From positions 130,108,906-130,172,905 of the forward strand of contig NC_133391.1 in the NCBI RefSeq assembly GCF_047511655.1: a stretch of DNA of 64,000 nt, in the 5' to 3' direction. This DNA is from Castor canadensis. Its lineage: Eukaryota; Chordata; Mammalia; Rodentia; Castoridae. Below, piece by piece: positions 32,357 through 42,544 of this stretch; positions within the stretch are counted from its first letter, which is position 1; every line of letters starts with the position of its first letter. The position numbers and the translations under genes were made by a program. The notes below the pieces were generated by a model, which saw only the letters and a list, made by a program, of their open reading frames with translations, ran no database searches and was not told where the DNA came from.

Positions 32357-32690
32357 AGCCAGGCATGGTGGCTTCCAAGGCATAAGGTAGAGATTGGGAG
32401 GGTCACAGTTTAAGTCCAGACTGGGGGGAAAAGTAAGCAATACCTAATTTCAATCAATAAGCTTGAATGCCTGTGGTTCTGGCCATAGAGGAGGCTATAG
32501 ATAGGAGGATCACTGGTCTGAGCCTGGTCAGGGAAAAAACACAAGCCCTTACCTGAAAAATAATTAAAGCAAAAAAAAAGAGGCTGCAGGTATGGCTCAA
32601 GTGGTAAAGTACTTGTCAAGCAAGACTGAGGCCCTGAATTTAAATCTAAGTACTGAAAAAGCACACACACACACACACACACTCACAAGC
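32357..32690 (+). repeat. Three-part SINE (B1-like, B1-like, A-rich linker, ID-like) nested in LINE-1
   Basis: A first 7SL-like unit (GCCAGGCATGGTGGC start) is followed by a second (GCCTGTGGTTCTGGCC, AGGAGGATCACTGGTCTGAG), and then an A-rich linker ending in AAAAAAAAAG. An ID-like unit (GCTGCAGGTATGGCTCAAGT, GGTAAAGTACTTGTCAAG, GAGGCCCTGAATTTAAATC) and a CA-repeat tail close it. The order equals the sense order of the 6.2-6.5 kb element. TATCTTGGAA (left) and CATCTTGTAA (right) are a plausible eroded target duplication. Confidence 0.75.
32661..32682. repeat. CA microsatellite in SINE tail
   Basis: About ten CA units follow the ID-like module, presumably grown from its A-rich tail. Confidence 0.8.
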
Positions 32691-32970
32691 ATCTTGTAAA
32701 TCTCTCCCAGTAACCACATATAGATTTATCTCACCCTTTTCAACAAGTGAGTATTATCTCACTGTATATGTATATATGTTCATGAGTAATTTACCCAAGC
32801 ACTTCCCTACTGATGGACAGTGAGTGTTTTTTTGTTTCATCTTATGAGTTTTTGTAATGATAAGCAATCTTGCACAAAGCATCCATCTATATTGATGAAC
32901 TTAAAAAATTTTTCTTGTTTGGTTTCTGGATATGATGGATAGACTATGAAAATCTATCCTTAAGAATAAC

Positions 32971-34045
32971 TGTTATGTTATTTTTTCATTACACAAAAAT
33001 TAAATAATGCCAAATCTCTGTGACTTTCTTGAAGAAAATTGCAGCAGAGGATAGCATGATTTCATATCATTTTTAATTTTACTTAGGTACACACGTTCAT
33101 CTCAGGACAAATTTCAGCAGACTTCTATTCCCCCCATTAAAAAGCAATGTTAACTTTCCTGGAAATAATATGAATAGTTTTAGGAGATGATAATACAGTA
33201 TATATTCAAACTTTGAACATGAAGACGAATGTTAAGTAAAACAGGAGTGAATATGCTAATTCATAGTTAAATTGTCAAAAATTAGAGTAAAATTGTCTAA
33301 AAGCAGATGTCAAAGATTTATTCAGTCTTCATATATATCCCTAATTAGATTTTGCTTTACTTAATTTTGCTTATTGCCTGCTGCATGGAAGCCTGCTGTG
33401 TATGACACACTCTTAGGAGTATAGGGGACACTTTAGTAGCAATAATGACTCCTTCATTCCTTCATCTAAATGTTACTGAAACAAATCAAACAAATGTGGA
33501 TTTCTCCCAGCTTTACCATATTTTAACCAATTTTTAGGTAGTCAGTTTTCTATTTAATCATGCATGCTTAATGGAAATAAGACTAACTTCCTAAGTAGTG
33601 AATAGCCAGTCTAGAAAGTTTGGTATCTTTGACCCAAGTAACAGTGCAATGGTCTATTTCTACTTTTTGGTTTAGATACAATCTAGCTTGGTATAAAGTC
33701 TTTACAAAGATTAAACTAAAATCTCAAATTCTTGCCTGGAATGAAGTTGTAAGAATTCAAAGAATATTTTTAAATATTCTTGCTTAGTCTTATTTAATTT
33801 GTTTCACCTCTGCCAACATCCACTGTTGACTGTTGCCCCTACTCATAAAGATATTTCTCATTTTCAAGGAATTTCTGCTACCATTATAGTTAGAAAACAA
33901 AAATAAATTATTCAGACACTGTTTTATGAATTCTCTTTAATATAGCTTCTGCTTGCTAAGAAATAATATTAAGCAAACACATGAGAACATCAAATTAATT
34001 TTTAAAAGAAATCTCTTTTTTAACCAGGTACACACATTTCATATG
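32971..34045. other. Unclassified AT-rich DNA, possible eroded L2 at 33365-33485
   Basis: Mostly unreadable. TTATTGCCTGCTGCATGG, then CTGCTGTGTATGACACACTC, TTAGGAGTATAGGGGAC and TAGTAGCAATAATGAC loosely follow an antisense L2 3' end (TTATTGAGCACCTAC, TGTGCCAGGCAC, GGGGATACAGCAGTGA). Weak. Confidence 0.3.
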
Positions 34046-34128
34046 TTTTTATATGATGCTAGAGTTTGAACCAGGTTCTCTTGCAGTAGGCAAGTGCTCT
34101 ACCACTTAGTCAAGGCTGCCTAAGAAAT
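34046..34128 (-). repeat. Partial ID-like SINE unit, antisense
   Basis: TAGAGTTTGAACCAGG, then TTGCAGTAGGCAAGTGCTCT and ACCACTTAGTCAAGG are the antisense of a tRNA-derived ID-like unit, with several differences and a lost T-tail. Confidence 0.6.
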
Positions 34129-34219
34129 TTACATTTGCCATGTGAAAACATAAAATCATATAATTTAATCATTGTGGTAAAGCCAAGTTTTTTCTTCCCT
34201 AATTACTAGAAGTACCAGA
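34129..34219. other. Unclassified spacer
   Basis: Nothing recognised. Confidence 0.4.
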
Positions 34220-34450
34220 TTAATGTAAGCAGCTTGAACAAACAGACTTACAAGGATGTGATGGCTCAAACACAATCAGTGTTTATTTCTTGCTTATGTA
34301 ATAGTCCAAGGTACAAGTTCCTGGTCTGTGGGCAGCTTCCTCAGCAAGGCGATTTCAGGACCTAAGCTCCTTCAATTTTGTGGCTTTGTCCATCCCTAAG
34401 ACTCATTCTTACCAGGAGACAGAAGTGTGGAGAGAGAGACATGAGAGGCT
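34220..34450. repeat. Possible ancient non-autonomous repeat
   Basis: GTTTATTTCTTGCTTATGTA, then AATAGTCCAAGGTACAAG, TCCTGGTCTGTGGGCAGC, AGGACCTAAGCTCCTTC and TTGTGGCTTTGTCCATCCC recall an old mammalian repeat of unknown class that I cannot name (TTTATTTCTCTCTCACATAA, GGTCTGCAGGGCAGC, CAGGCTCCTTCCATCTTGTG). A repeat search would settle it. Confidence 0.4.
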
Positions 34451-34639
34451 TTGCTGGAATAATCAGAGAAGCAGCACAGCCAGACACTGGTCTTTGTTTT
34501 CCTGTCACAGAGACTGAGAAATACAGTCAAGCTCTATGTCCAAAAAGTAGAGAAACCAAATTTCATGTTACAACTTCATTATTAGTCTATCAGGTTTTAT
34601 CAAAATACCTGTGTGAAGAGATGTGAGCAAACAAATGGT
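34451..34639. other. Unclassified spacer
   Basis: Right part of an 82-codon + frame; no recognisable product. Confidence 0.35.
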
Positions 34640-34900
34640 GGTATGCCCTCCAGGAATTTAAATTTAACTTGAGAACAAAGAAATTAATATATAAAGAAAA
34701 AGAGGATAAACTGGCATGACTAGGAGCCAAGTGTGTTAGAGGAAATCAGAAAAAGACACAATGAATGTGGGCGGAATTATACAGGAGTTGAGTTATATCT
34801 TGAAGGGAAAGAGCCTTTGTTACCCAAGAGGAAATTAAAAGAATCTTAAAGTGAAGGAACTGTCTATGTTTGGACAAGAGTCTTGGACAAGTGTCCACAT
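34640..34900 (-). repeat. Probable L2 fragment, antisense
   Basis: CCCTCCAGGAATTTAAATTT, AACTTGAGAACAAAGAAATT, then GTGTGTTAGAGGAAATCAG and GAGTTGAGTTATATCTTGAA follow the antisense L2 interior (CATGGAGCTTACATTCTAG, GGAGACAGACAATAAAC, and the GAGCTGAGTCTTGAA block). Confidence 0.45.
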
Positions 34901-35339
34901 CTCACAGTAGATGAAAGTTTCTGTGTGGGCAAGTGTGTTGTTTGCTCTTGTGGAAGATTTTCATGAGTTCCCCAAAAAATGCCTAAAAATAAACTGAGAA
35001 GCTAAAGTTGATTCTTCCAATTGATCTTCCATATCACATTATAATACTTAATATTATAATGGTAGAAAAAGCAATCAGAAGGGTGACTGATCAAAATTAG
35101 GAATACGAAAGGAATTTTATTTGCATATTTTTGCTTAATGCCTTGTTTAAGATAACATGTACTAGTGTAACACTCTTTACTCTCCTTGATCAGGTGTCAT
35201 TATTGCATCTGCAATAGAACCACGGCAATTCTGCTAGAGAAAGAATGAGTTGTATCACTTTCTAAAATTGTCTATTTTTGTCCCAATGTATAAAGCTTTT
35301 CTATGACAGTATCTAATAACCTTCTTACTTTATCTTGCA
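34901..35339. other. Unclassified non-coding DNA
   Basis: No feature recognised. Confidence 0.4.
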
Positions 35340-35712
35340 AAGTGAGAAAGAGATCAAAGTGCAATATATTTACAGGTAAACTAACAAGGCAAAACCACAG
35401 TGAACAATGAACAGACACTTAAACAATGAAGGACAAGAATGTAATGAAAAACAGGTCTTGTTAAGGAGAGGATACTAGTGGCAGGTAGAGAGTAAATGAA
35501 GGAGTAAAAAGGGAAGATGGTTGATGTAATTTTTACACATGTATGAATATGGAATATTGAAGCCTGTCGAAGTCATTTTAAGAAGGGGGAGGGGGAAGAG
35601 GGAGAAAAATGGAGGGGATGAACCAAACCAGGGTACATTATATGTAAATATGGAAATGTCACAATGATATCCCCTGTAAACTATTATATACTAAGAAAAA
35701 CATTTTTAAAAG
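35340..35712 (+). repeat. LINE-1 3' UTR, sense, second rodent subfamily
   Basis: AACAAGGCAAAACCACAG, AACAATGAAGGACAAGAATG, AACAGGTCTTGTTAAGG, then TGTATGAATATGGAATATTG and AAGCCTGTCGAAGTCATTTT lead to a purine tract (35582-35617). The end reads GGGTACATTATATG, GGAAATGTCACAATGA, CCCCTGTAAACTATTATATA and an A-rich tail. The tail wording differs from the 25.4 and 28.2 kb copies, so at least two LINE-1 3' UTR types are present. Confidence 0.7.
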
Positions 35713-36594
35713 ACCCTCCAATGTTCAAGTCCCCTGAAGATTTTTTCACTGTGACTCAGAAAACCTGTATTTGTAAGCAAGTAAGTGGGGGAAAGTATCC
35801 AGTTTATCAAAAAATACTATCATACCTAGTTCAACCTATGAGGAAGTCCACTAATCCAAGCACACATTGTTGCCTAATATTTTGGGCATAGATCAGTAAG
35901 CTGAGGTAGATATCTCTTAGGACATAAGAGAGGAATAAGATTGGAAGTAGTAGGCAGAAAGGGAATGAATGAAATCCTGAATAATTTGGAGCATTCTTTT
36001 GTGTTTCCTGGGGTTGTGGTAGATGTAATGGTGAGAGGTCAACCTTAGGAGCTTTTGCCAATTAGTGAGGTTCTACACTTGTGCCTTTGATTTGATCACT
36101 GTCCTGCTCCTGAGCCTGCTGAGGAGGGCCATCCTTAACATCTATTCATGAATTATGTATACTCTTCTTGACAAGTATTTAGCATCAGATTAACAACTTC
36201 AACAAATGCTACTTAGTCTTGTGAAGGCTAACCCTGGGCAGGTATCAGAGATAAGACTGAGGGGTGTATAAGTAAATAAAAACATGATTGGAATATATTA
36301 AAACATCACATTGTAGATGTGAGGTGAGACAAGTCATTTCCAAATGGTTTTCTCTAAAAACAATGATCCATCAACACGTTTGTATTGAAACTCTTCTCTT
36401 GCCAGGATGAGCAAGATTAAACAGGGACTCTGAACATGAAAGGCTTCAGAGCAAGGTAAACAGAGTATATATAAGTGCATAGCAAGTTGAGTCTTTGAGC
36501 TCCAGTCAAGTAACAGCTACCTCTAATGATAGTCCTTCATTTGACAAGTAATTGAACTGGTTCTATGTATCAGCTATGGTGATAAAGTCTTTGT
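35713..36594. other. Unclassified non-coding DNA
   Basis: No gene or repeat recognised; opposed short frames near 35830-36060 are chance. Confidence 0.4.
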
Positions 36595-36885
36595 ATATAG
36601 TGCTATACAAATAAAAGCCTCAGTATTCATGGGACATGCAGTTCTGTGAGAAAGATGAACAAAACTAGTGAACAAATACAGACATAAATAATAACTTGTG
36701 GCAAGCACAGTGAAGAGAAAAAAAGGGCACTGATGGAGACTGAAGGTGACTGACTCAGAGAAAGCACTGAGAAGCTCTCTGCTAAAGGTGACATGTAAGT
36801 GGGGTCCTGAAGGATAGAAAGAAGTAGAGCCCACCATCAAAAGAGTAAAGGAAATGGACAGTTCTGGGAAAGGCTGATACTAAAA
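36595..36885 (-). repeat. L2 fragment, antisense
   Basis: AGTATTCATGGGACATGCAG, TTCTGTGAGAAAGATGAAC, AGTGAACAAATACAGACATA and AGCACAGTGAAGAGAAAAAA follow the antisense L2 order. GAGAAGCTCTCTGCTAAAGG, TGACATGTAAGTGGGGTCC and TGAAGGATAGAAAGAAG complete it. The GGTGACAT-TAAG-GG-CCTGAA block is the most convincing part. The 88-codon minus frame here is chance. Confidence 0.65.
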
Positions 36886-37059
36886 ATATTGAATTAGGTA
36901 AGGTATCTAACCAGCAGCCCCAGTGCTAGAACAATGTTTATGTGATAATTTAGCAAGACCCAGCCCTAATTATTCAAATACCAATCTAAGTATGGCTGGA
37001 AAGGTATTTTGTACATATGGTTCATTTGCATTCTCAGTCGACTTTAGTAATGGAGGTTA
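36886..37059. other. Unclassified spacer
   Basis: No feature recognised. Confidence 0.4.
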
Positions 37060-37315
37060 CATAATCTCAGTGAATCTGATCTAATCAGTCAAAGAACCTT
37101 AAAAGAAGAATCAAAGAACAACTGAAGAATTTCTGCTATGGTCTGACAGACACTTCAAGTTGAACCTGAGACACCAGGCTGTCTTCTGTGCACCAGAAAT
37201 TTCTGATTTGCCTTGCAGCCTCCACAATTGTGTTAACCAATCCCATGAAATAAATCCCTCAATCTATCACATCTAATGGTTTTGTTTCTCTGGTTGAATT
37301 CTGACTGATAAAAGG
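37060..37315 (+). repeat. Probable ancient LTR (ERVL/MaLR type)
   Basis: AACCTGAGACACCAGGCTG, CACCAGAAATTTCTGATTTG, CCTTGCAGCCTCCACAATTG, TGTTAACCAATCCCATGAAA, TAAATCCCTC and TTTTGTTTCTCTGGTTGAAT, TCTGACTGATA form the 3' part of an LTR-like sequence. An AATAAA-type signal (GAAATAAATCC) precedes a TTTCTCTGG-CTGACTAATA-type end. The subfamily could not be named and the 5' end is unclear. Confidence 0.5.
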
Positions 37316-38504
37316 TTCTATATGCCTTGCACAAGATCAGGTGCTATTTCTTTAATGTGAGTTGTCTAGAGAATCCTGGGAAAGGGAATGAGGAAGGTTT
37401 GTGAGGGTATGTAGGAACGTGTTGGTAAGGATCTCCTTACAAATGGGCAAGAGTGGTATTTTACTGCTTTCACAACCAGGATTGCTATAAAGGAGCAACC
37501 TGGATGAATATTAGCTCAGCTTCAAGGAAGGAAGGACGAGAATATGTGAAGCCCCTGAGGCCAGAATTTGAAATACTGAAGGATCTAAAATGAGACCAGG
37601 AAGGCTGAACCTAAGGGATAAGAGGGAGAGTTGAATGAAGTGAAGGGAAGACAGGACCAGGTGGTGCAGGTCTGGGGAGCACATTGGATTCATTTAAAAG
37701 CTCACTGAAGCTCTTCAAACAGGCTGGTCTGTGGATGATAGGTTAGCCTAGGACTATCATGAAGCTGGAGGCAGGAGTGTATGCAGTGGCTTAGACAAAA
37801 GGTGATGGCATCTTAGAAAGCTATAACAATGGTGGAGATGTAGAGAAATGGATGGATTCAATGGATGAGACAGTAATTGGAGTACTTGCTAAAAAAATGA
37901 TGACTACCAATTCTTTAGTGAATGATAAGAAGGAAAATATTTGTGCTGACCAGCAAAAGGGTTTTCAAGTCATGGGGTTTAATCTACTGAGCAGTGTGAA
38001 GAGTTGTGTTCTTTGGGTTTGGGGGTGTGGCAAAATTGGCTCTTGGATTGTGATAGCAGCTATTTTGAGCTCGTAGGGATAAACATTCCACCTCGCCTTC
38101 ATATTTCTGCTGATTCTTGCCCAAGCCTGATTTCTGTTTCCCTAACCCATTTCCTTCTGTCTTGCATGTAAAGTGGTTGTTTCCCCACAATGATTTCCAT
38201 GTTGTTGTGAAGGGATGTGTTGTATATGTGGTTGCTGGGCTTGTTGCACATGATAGAATTTTGAAACACTTAAGTTATTCTTAGACAACTATAGAAATAT
38301 TGGACTAGATCCAAGAAATATGTTTTGTTCATTTGATAGGATTTGTCTTCATGAAAAATGTTACCCAGAAGAATGTTGGACTCGGCTTTTAAATATACCT
38401 TGGTTAATTGACAAAAACGTTTAGACACACGTGATTAAGGGACAGGGACTTGACAAGGAGGTCAACAGGAAAGTTTTTGAAAGGATCCTTGACCATTTTA
38501 GTTT
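37316..38504. other. Unclassified non-coding DNA
   Basis: No gene or repeat recognised. Frames of 60-74 codons on both strands overlap one another and match nothing. Confidence 0.4.
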
Positions 38505-38932
38505 ATATGAAAGTATTAAAGGTGATAGGTTCCATTGTGATTCCTTAAAAAATAACATATTGGAACTTAAAAAAGAGATATATTGGAATGTAACCTTATT
38601 TGAAGATGAAGTCTAAAGATGTAGTTAATTTAAATAAAGTTATTAAGGTGGACCTAATCCAATATGAATTGAGACTTGATAAAAAAGGGGAAATTTGAAT
38701 GCAGAGACACATATAGAGGGAAGATGATGTGAAGAGACACAAAGAGAAGAAGACCATCTACAAGTCAAGGGGAGAGGCCTGGAAGAGTTACGTTCCTTTT
38801 AGGCCCCAGAAGGAACCAGTCCTCGTGATAGCTTGATCTTTTGGTCTCAGAATGTTGAGACAATAAATTTCTGTTGTTTAAGCCAACTGGTTTACAGTAC
38901 TTTGTTAAGGTAGACCTAGCAAACTGATGTGT
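38505..38932 (+). repeat. MLT1-type MaLR LTR, sense
   Basis: GGAATGTAACCTTATTTGAA, GTGGACCTAATCCAATATGA, GGGGAAATTTGAATGCAGAG, ACACATATAGAGGGAAGATG and ATGTGAAGAGACACAAAGAG are followed by CCATCTACAAGTCAAGGGGA, GAGGCCTGGAAGAG, AACCAGTCCTCGTGATAGC, CAATAAATTTCTGTTGTTTA and AGCCAACTGG. This is the full MLT1 order up to the polyadenylation region, with the terminal GCAAACTGATG close to consensus. It is a solo LTR with the left boundary uncertain. Confidence 0.85.
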
Positions 38933-39394
38933 CATGTAAAATACTGAAAATTCTAAAATATAAGCTTAGGAATTTGATATCCTTGGGTAAATCAAATTTG
39001 GCTTCCTTAACAGAATATCTAGTTCACTGCTAATTTTATAAAGAAATTAATTTATACAACATTGTTTTATAGAATGGAATGAATCTACATAAATAACTCA
39101 TTGATTATTATAAAACATTAAAGTGTTTATGTCTAGTTATACTTTATCTGTGGACCACTTACATAGTGATCATGTATATGAATTAGATCAATATAAGCCC
39201 TTCTAATTGTTTTAAGAAACTTGCTTTATTTAGTGTAAAAGTACCATATAATAATTGAATAAAATTCAAGATTTTCCATTTTATCATACATATCAACATT
39301 GGCAGCAATGCTAAGCTTTTTTCATAGTTATTACTTTAAAATATTATACTTGTTAAGATGACTTCTCTTCTTTCTTCTTTCTCATTTTATTCCT
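38933..39394. other. Unclassified AT-rich DNA
   Basis: Strongly AT-rich; nothing recognised. Confidence 0.4.
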
Positions 39395-39605
39395 TGATAT
39401 AGCATGCTATTGTACCTAAGAGTTCAGTCTTTGTGTTTCCCTCCCTTATTAGTCATGTGCGCTTATAAAAATTCCTTATTCTCTTGCTGTCTCAGGCTTC
39501 TGGTAGGATTGCTATGAAGAAAAATAAACACATGTAAAGTGCGCTTAGAACAATGCCTCATGTATAACAAACACCCAGAATATGTTCCCCATCATTGTTG
39601 CTATG
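39395..39605 (+). repeat. MIR SINE, sense
   Basis: TAGTCATGTGCGCTTATAAA, AATTCCTTATTCTCTTGCTG, GATTGCTATGAAGAAAAATA, AACACATGTAAAGTGCGCTT and AGAACAATGCCTCATGTATA match the middle and 3' MIR consensus (GTGTGACCTTG, ATGAGGATTAAATGAG, ACATGTAAAGCGCTTAGAAC, AGTGCCTGGCACATAG). Confidence 0.75.
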
Positions 39606-39639
39606 CACCACACATTATTTGAAGGTCCTCGACAATCTA

Positions 39640-39795
39640 GAGGATGGTACAAATAAAAAAACTCCTTTATATCTATCCTTTGTAGACAAGGAAGCTGAAA
39701 TCGAAGAGAAGCTCAGCAACCAGTGAACGGTAATACACAATTCAACCTGAGCAGTACTATAGGCCATGGTCTTCATAAAGACACTGGACGTCCTC
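39640..39795 (-). repeat. MIR SINE, antisense
   Basis: ATCCTTTGTAGACAAGGAAG, CTGAAATCGAAGAGAAGC, TCAGCAACCAGTGAACGG, then AATTCAACCTGAGCAG and CTATAGGCCATGGTCTTC read as antisense MIR (TTTTACAGATGAGGAAAC, TGAGGCTCAGAGAGG, and the GCCTGTGCTCTT end). It lies tail to tail with the sense MIR just upstream. Confidence 0.6.
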
Positions 39796-40620
39796 CTCTG
39801 GGAAGATTTACTGAAAGTTAGCCATTTATTCATACACATTTACTTTCCCAAGCAAATTATAGAATTATTTTCTTCAGATTACTGTTTCAAAGTATCCTGT
39901 TTGAATTTTGATTGGGACTACCTGAAACTCATACATTAACTTGGAGAATATTGACATTGAAATAGTTACATCTTTACAAAATTGTTTTCTAACTTTCTTT
40001 ATATAAATCATGCCATTCCTTTCTAAATTTATTAGTAAATATCTTATATGTGTGTTCCTTTGAATGGCAGCTCTTTCCCTTTGTTTTCTTCCCCTTCTGT
40101 ATTTCCTAGATAGAAAATTAGGTTGAAGGGAAGAGAAACTGATAAATACAAAAGCACCCAAAAAATGCATTATTTTATATGAGATTTAAAAAATATATAT
40201 AATCCTCACAAAATGTGGGCTAAGTACAGATGATATACATGAGGCATCGTTCTTTCTGTGCATATAGCTGCATGCACACTGGCTGAATGTGGCTAGAGGA
40301 CATCACACAACCATTTTACCTGGGCTTTTTCCAAACTCACAAGCTGTCATCCCCACAGAGACGTTGATGCTGCCCGGCCATTCTACCGCATTTCCTCAAT
40401 CCATCCCCCCTCCCAACTCTGCTCAAACAATCACTTCACACCTTCACTCATCAAACTGCCAACCATCTTCTCCATTGTCTTCCCATTTCTATTTCTCTGA
40501 AAAATTGAGGAAATCAGAAGAAACCAGCTATAACCTTTCCAAGACACCTGCTGAATACTTGCCCTTGAGCCCGTGAGTTTTTCTTCATTGTTATTACTGG
40601 TGCTTCATTCATTCTCTTAT
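39796..40620. other. Unclassified non-coding DNA
   Basis: A + frame of 95 codons (40289-40576) is Ser/Pro/Thr-rich. The DNA beneath is C-rich and pyrimidine-rich, so the frame reflects composition. No repeat is recognised, although an eroded LINE segment is possible. Confidence 0.4.
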
Positions 40621-41002
40621 CTAGGTGTTACAGTTTTAATGTGAAATTCTCCACTCAGGCTTGTGTTTTGAATGCTTGGTTCTCAGATAGTGGCACTATC
40701 TTGGGAGGTTCTAGAATGTTCAGGAGGTGGGAAAAAGCTGAGGGAAGTAGGTCACTGGGAGGAGGGTCCTTGGGAATATCTTGTTCTTGGCCCCTTCCTG
40801 TCTCTCTGTTTCCTGTCCTACATGAAGTAAAGAATTTCCTCTGCCACACACTTCTGCCACCCTGATGTCACATCCAAGAGCATGGGGCCAGGCACCATAG
40901 GCTGAAACTTCTGAAACTGTGAGCCAAAATAAATCCTTTCTCTCTTAAGTTTTGTATGTCAGGTATTTTACTCACAGTGACAAAAAGTGCTAATATACTA
41001 GG
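40621..41002 (+). repeat. Solo MaLR-type LTR with 5-bp target-site duplication
   Basis: CTAGG stands at 40621-40625 and 40998-41002, directly flanking a 372-bp element. It starts TGTTACAG and runs through AGCTGAGGGAAGTAGG, TCACTGGGAGG, TTGGCCCCTTCCTGTCTCTC, GAAACTGTGAGCCAAAATAA, ATCCTTTCTCTC and CAGGTATTTTACTCACAG to GTGCTAATATA. An AATAAA signal and the CAGGTATTTT-ACAG end are typical of MaLR LTRs. The frames of 74, 111 and 123 codons that overlap it are not genes. It is a sister of the 46.85 and 57.2 kb elements. Confidence 0.85.
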
Positions 41003-42544
41003 TCAACTCTTGCCTTTGTGTACTGGATTCCCAGGATTCCCTCACCCCTCACCTGCTCAGGGGCATTGGTCCAGTAATTGTTTCTATTCTGCCTTTCATC
41101 ATCAGTTTCCCCTCTCCACTGGATGGTTCTATAGGCATGCAGTAAGCTATAACAGCTCCCATACACACACACAAACCTTACTTCTCTTTTTTGCACACAT
41201 CTTCTCCAGTAATCACACTGTTTTTCTTCAAAGAGATTGTATATTTTTGTTATTACTAGTTCTTGCCTTCTCTCTCTTGAAGGTATTATGAATCCATAGG
41301 TTGATATATTTGATGACTTTCCTTCTATGGTTTTACCTTTTTTGATGTCTACACTGCCCACCTTCCTGGTACTGAGGACACCTTCAATTTGACTTCTGTG
41401 TTATTCTAACATGACTCTTAGTCCTCTTTGGTTTGTTTTTGATTAAAATAAATCTTTGCCTATTTTGTATATTTTGTGCCTCAGATTTGGAATGGCACTT
41501 TTCTCCAAGTGTTCTATCTTGGGAAATGATATTTTGAGACCAAAATTTGGGTACTTGAGGTACTAAAATTGTAATGAGTGTTTCATAGCTTTTAGGCTTT
41601 CTCAGTGAGCAGAGCTAGGAAATATGGGTTTTTCTTTTTATTAAAAAGAAAAGATAAAAAATACATTATAAATTCATAAAAATATTATCAATTCAAATTT
41701 AAAATGAGAGACTTTACACTTGTTTGTCATTTCACTTGTGTCTCTTTTCTATTAAATAAAAATATCAATTCCTTATAATGACAGAATTTTTAAATTCTCT
41801 TTTTATAGGATATATAAATGCTTTCAAAGTAACTATGATTATGAATATTACTTCCAACAATACTAATAAATGTAATTTAAATTTTACTTTCAAATTTTTA
41901 CCCTTAAAATATATACCACTAAGGATATACTAGTGATGTTCAATCAACATATTCCATTTAAAAGTCAACTTAAAAAATTGAAAAAAAAAGCCAATTTAAA
42001 TCAATTCCTGGAAGCTGAGCTGGACTATGTGGTTTTCTCCAGGAAGGAAGCCAAGCCCACCTAGGCATTATAGTTACCTCTGGTGGTATTGGAGGTTGGA
42101 GGACCCAGATTGCAAGTGGTACTCAGAGGTTCTGCATCTGCGATTCTTGGTCCTTTTCTCCAGGGTCCAGGACAATCTAGGTGCTTCTGCATTGAATTTT
42201 TGCTCTCCCAGGAGAGAGAGAAGACAAAAAAAAAAAAAAGAATAAAAACAACAAAACCACTCCTCAGCAATGCCCAGGTGGCTGGGGCTGTTTTGCACTA
42301 TAAAAATCTAAGTTTTTATACATTTGGTCTGTCTATATATTGGTGGTATCTTATTTGGTGGATTAGCCAGGTTCCCCTACCCATGCTACCATGAACTTGA
42401 AGTTTTCTTTCAAGCTTGTGAGAACTCAGTGTTCTGGGGGAATCTATCAGTAACAACATCAACAGCAACAAAAAGTCAATTGTCGTGATTCTTCTCTGGG
42501 AGAGAGCTGGGTATACAGTTGGGCTCTTTATATTTCTCATTATT
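41003..42544. other. Unclassified DNA with a mixed-composition island at 41990-42245
   Basis: Left part (41003-41420) is unclassified and 41420-41985 is strongly AT-rich. Bases 41990-42225 are markedly richer in GC (GGAAGGAAGCCAAGCCCACC, GGAGGTTGGAGGACCCAG, CCAGGGTCCAGGACAATC) and end in a run of about 14 A (42226-42239), as a retroposed transcript would. The source is not recognised. 42245-42544 is unclassified. Confidence 0.3.

Larger units (their letters stand above)
32220..32970 (-). repeat. Old LINE-1 3' UTR (L1M type), antisense, split by a SINE
   Basis: Left arm (32220-32356) ends TCTCTGCAATTTAAAAATG, TATCTTGG. Right arm (from about 32691) reads ATCTTGTAAATCTCTCCC, then CTACTGATGGACAGTGAG, TTTTTTTGTTTCATCTTATG and TTTGTAATGATAAGC. 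This follows the well-known antisense L1M 3' UTR path (TATCTTGGAAATC, CCCTATTGATGGACATTTAG, GGTTGTTTCCAATC, CAATGCTGCAATG). The arms are contiguous once the SINE is removed. Confidence 0.6.

Noticed and set aside
32351-32379. 10-bp inverted repeat CTTGGAAGCC / GGCTTCCAAG
   Set aside because: It straddles the SINE start and its target site, so the symmetry is most simply a coincidence of the insertion.
40990-41361. 123-codon minus-strand frame and the opposing 111-codon + frame
   Set aside because: They overlap each other, begin in the 3' end of a MaLR LTR and show no domain or gene context.
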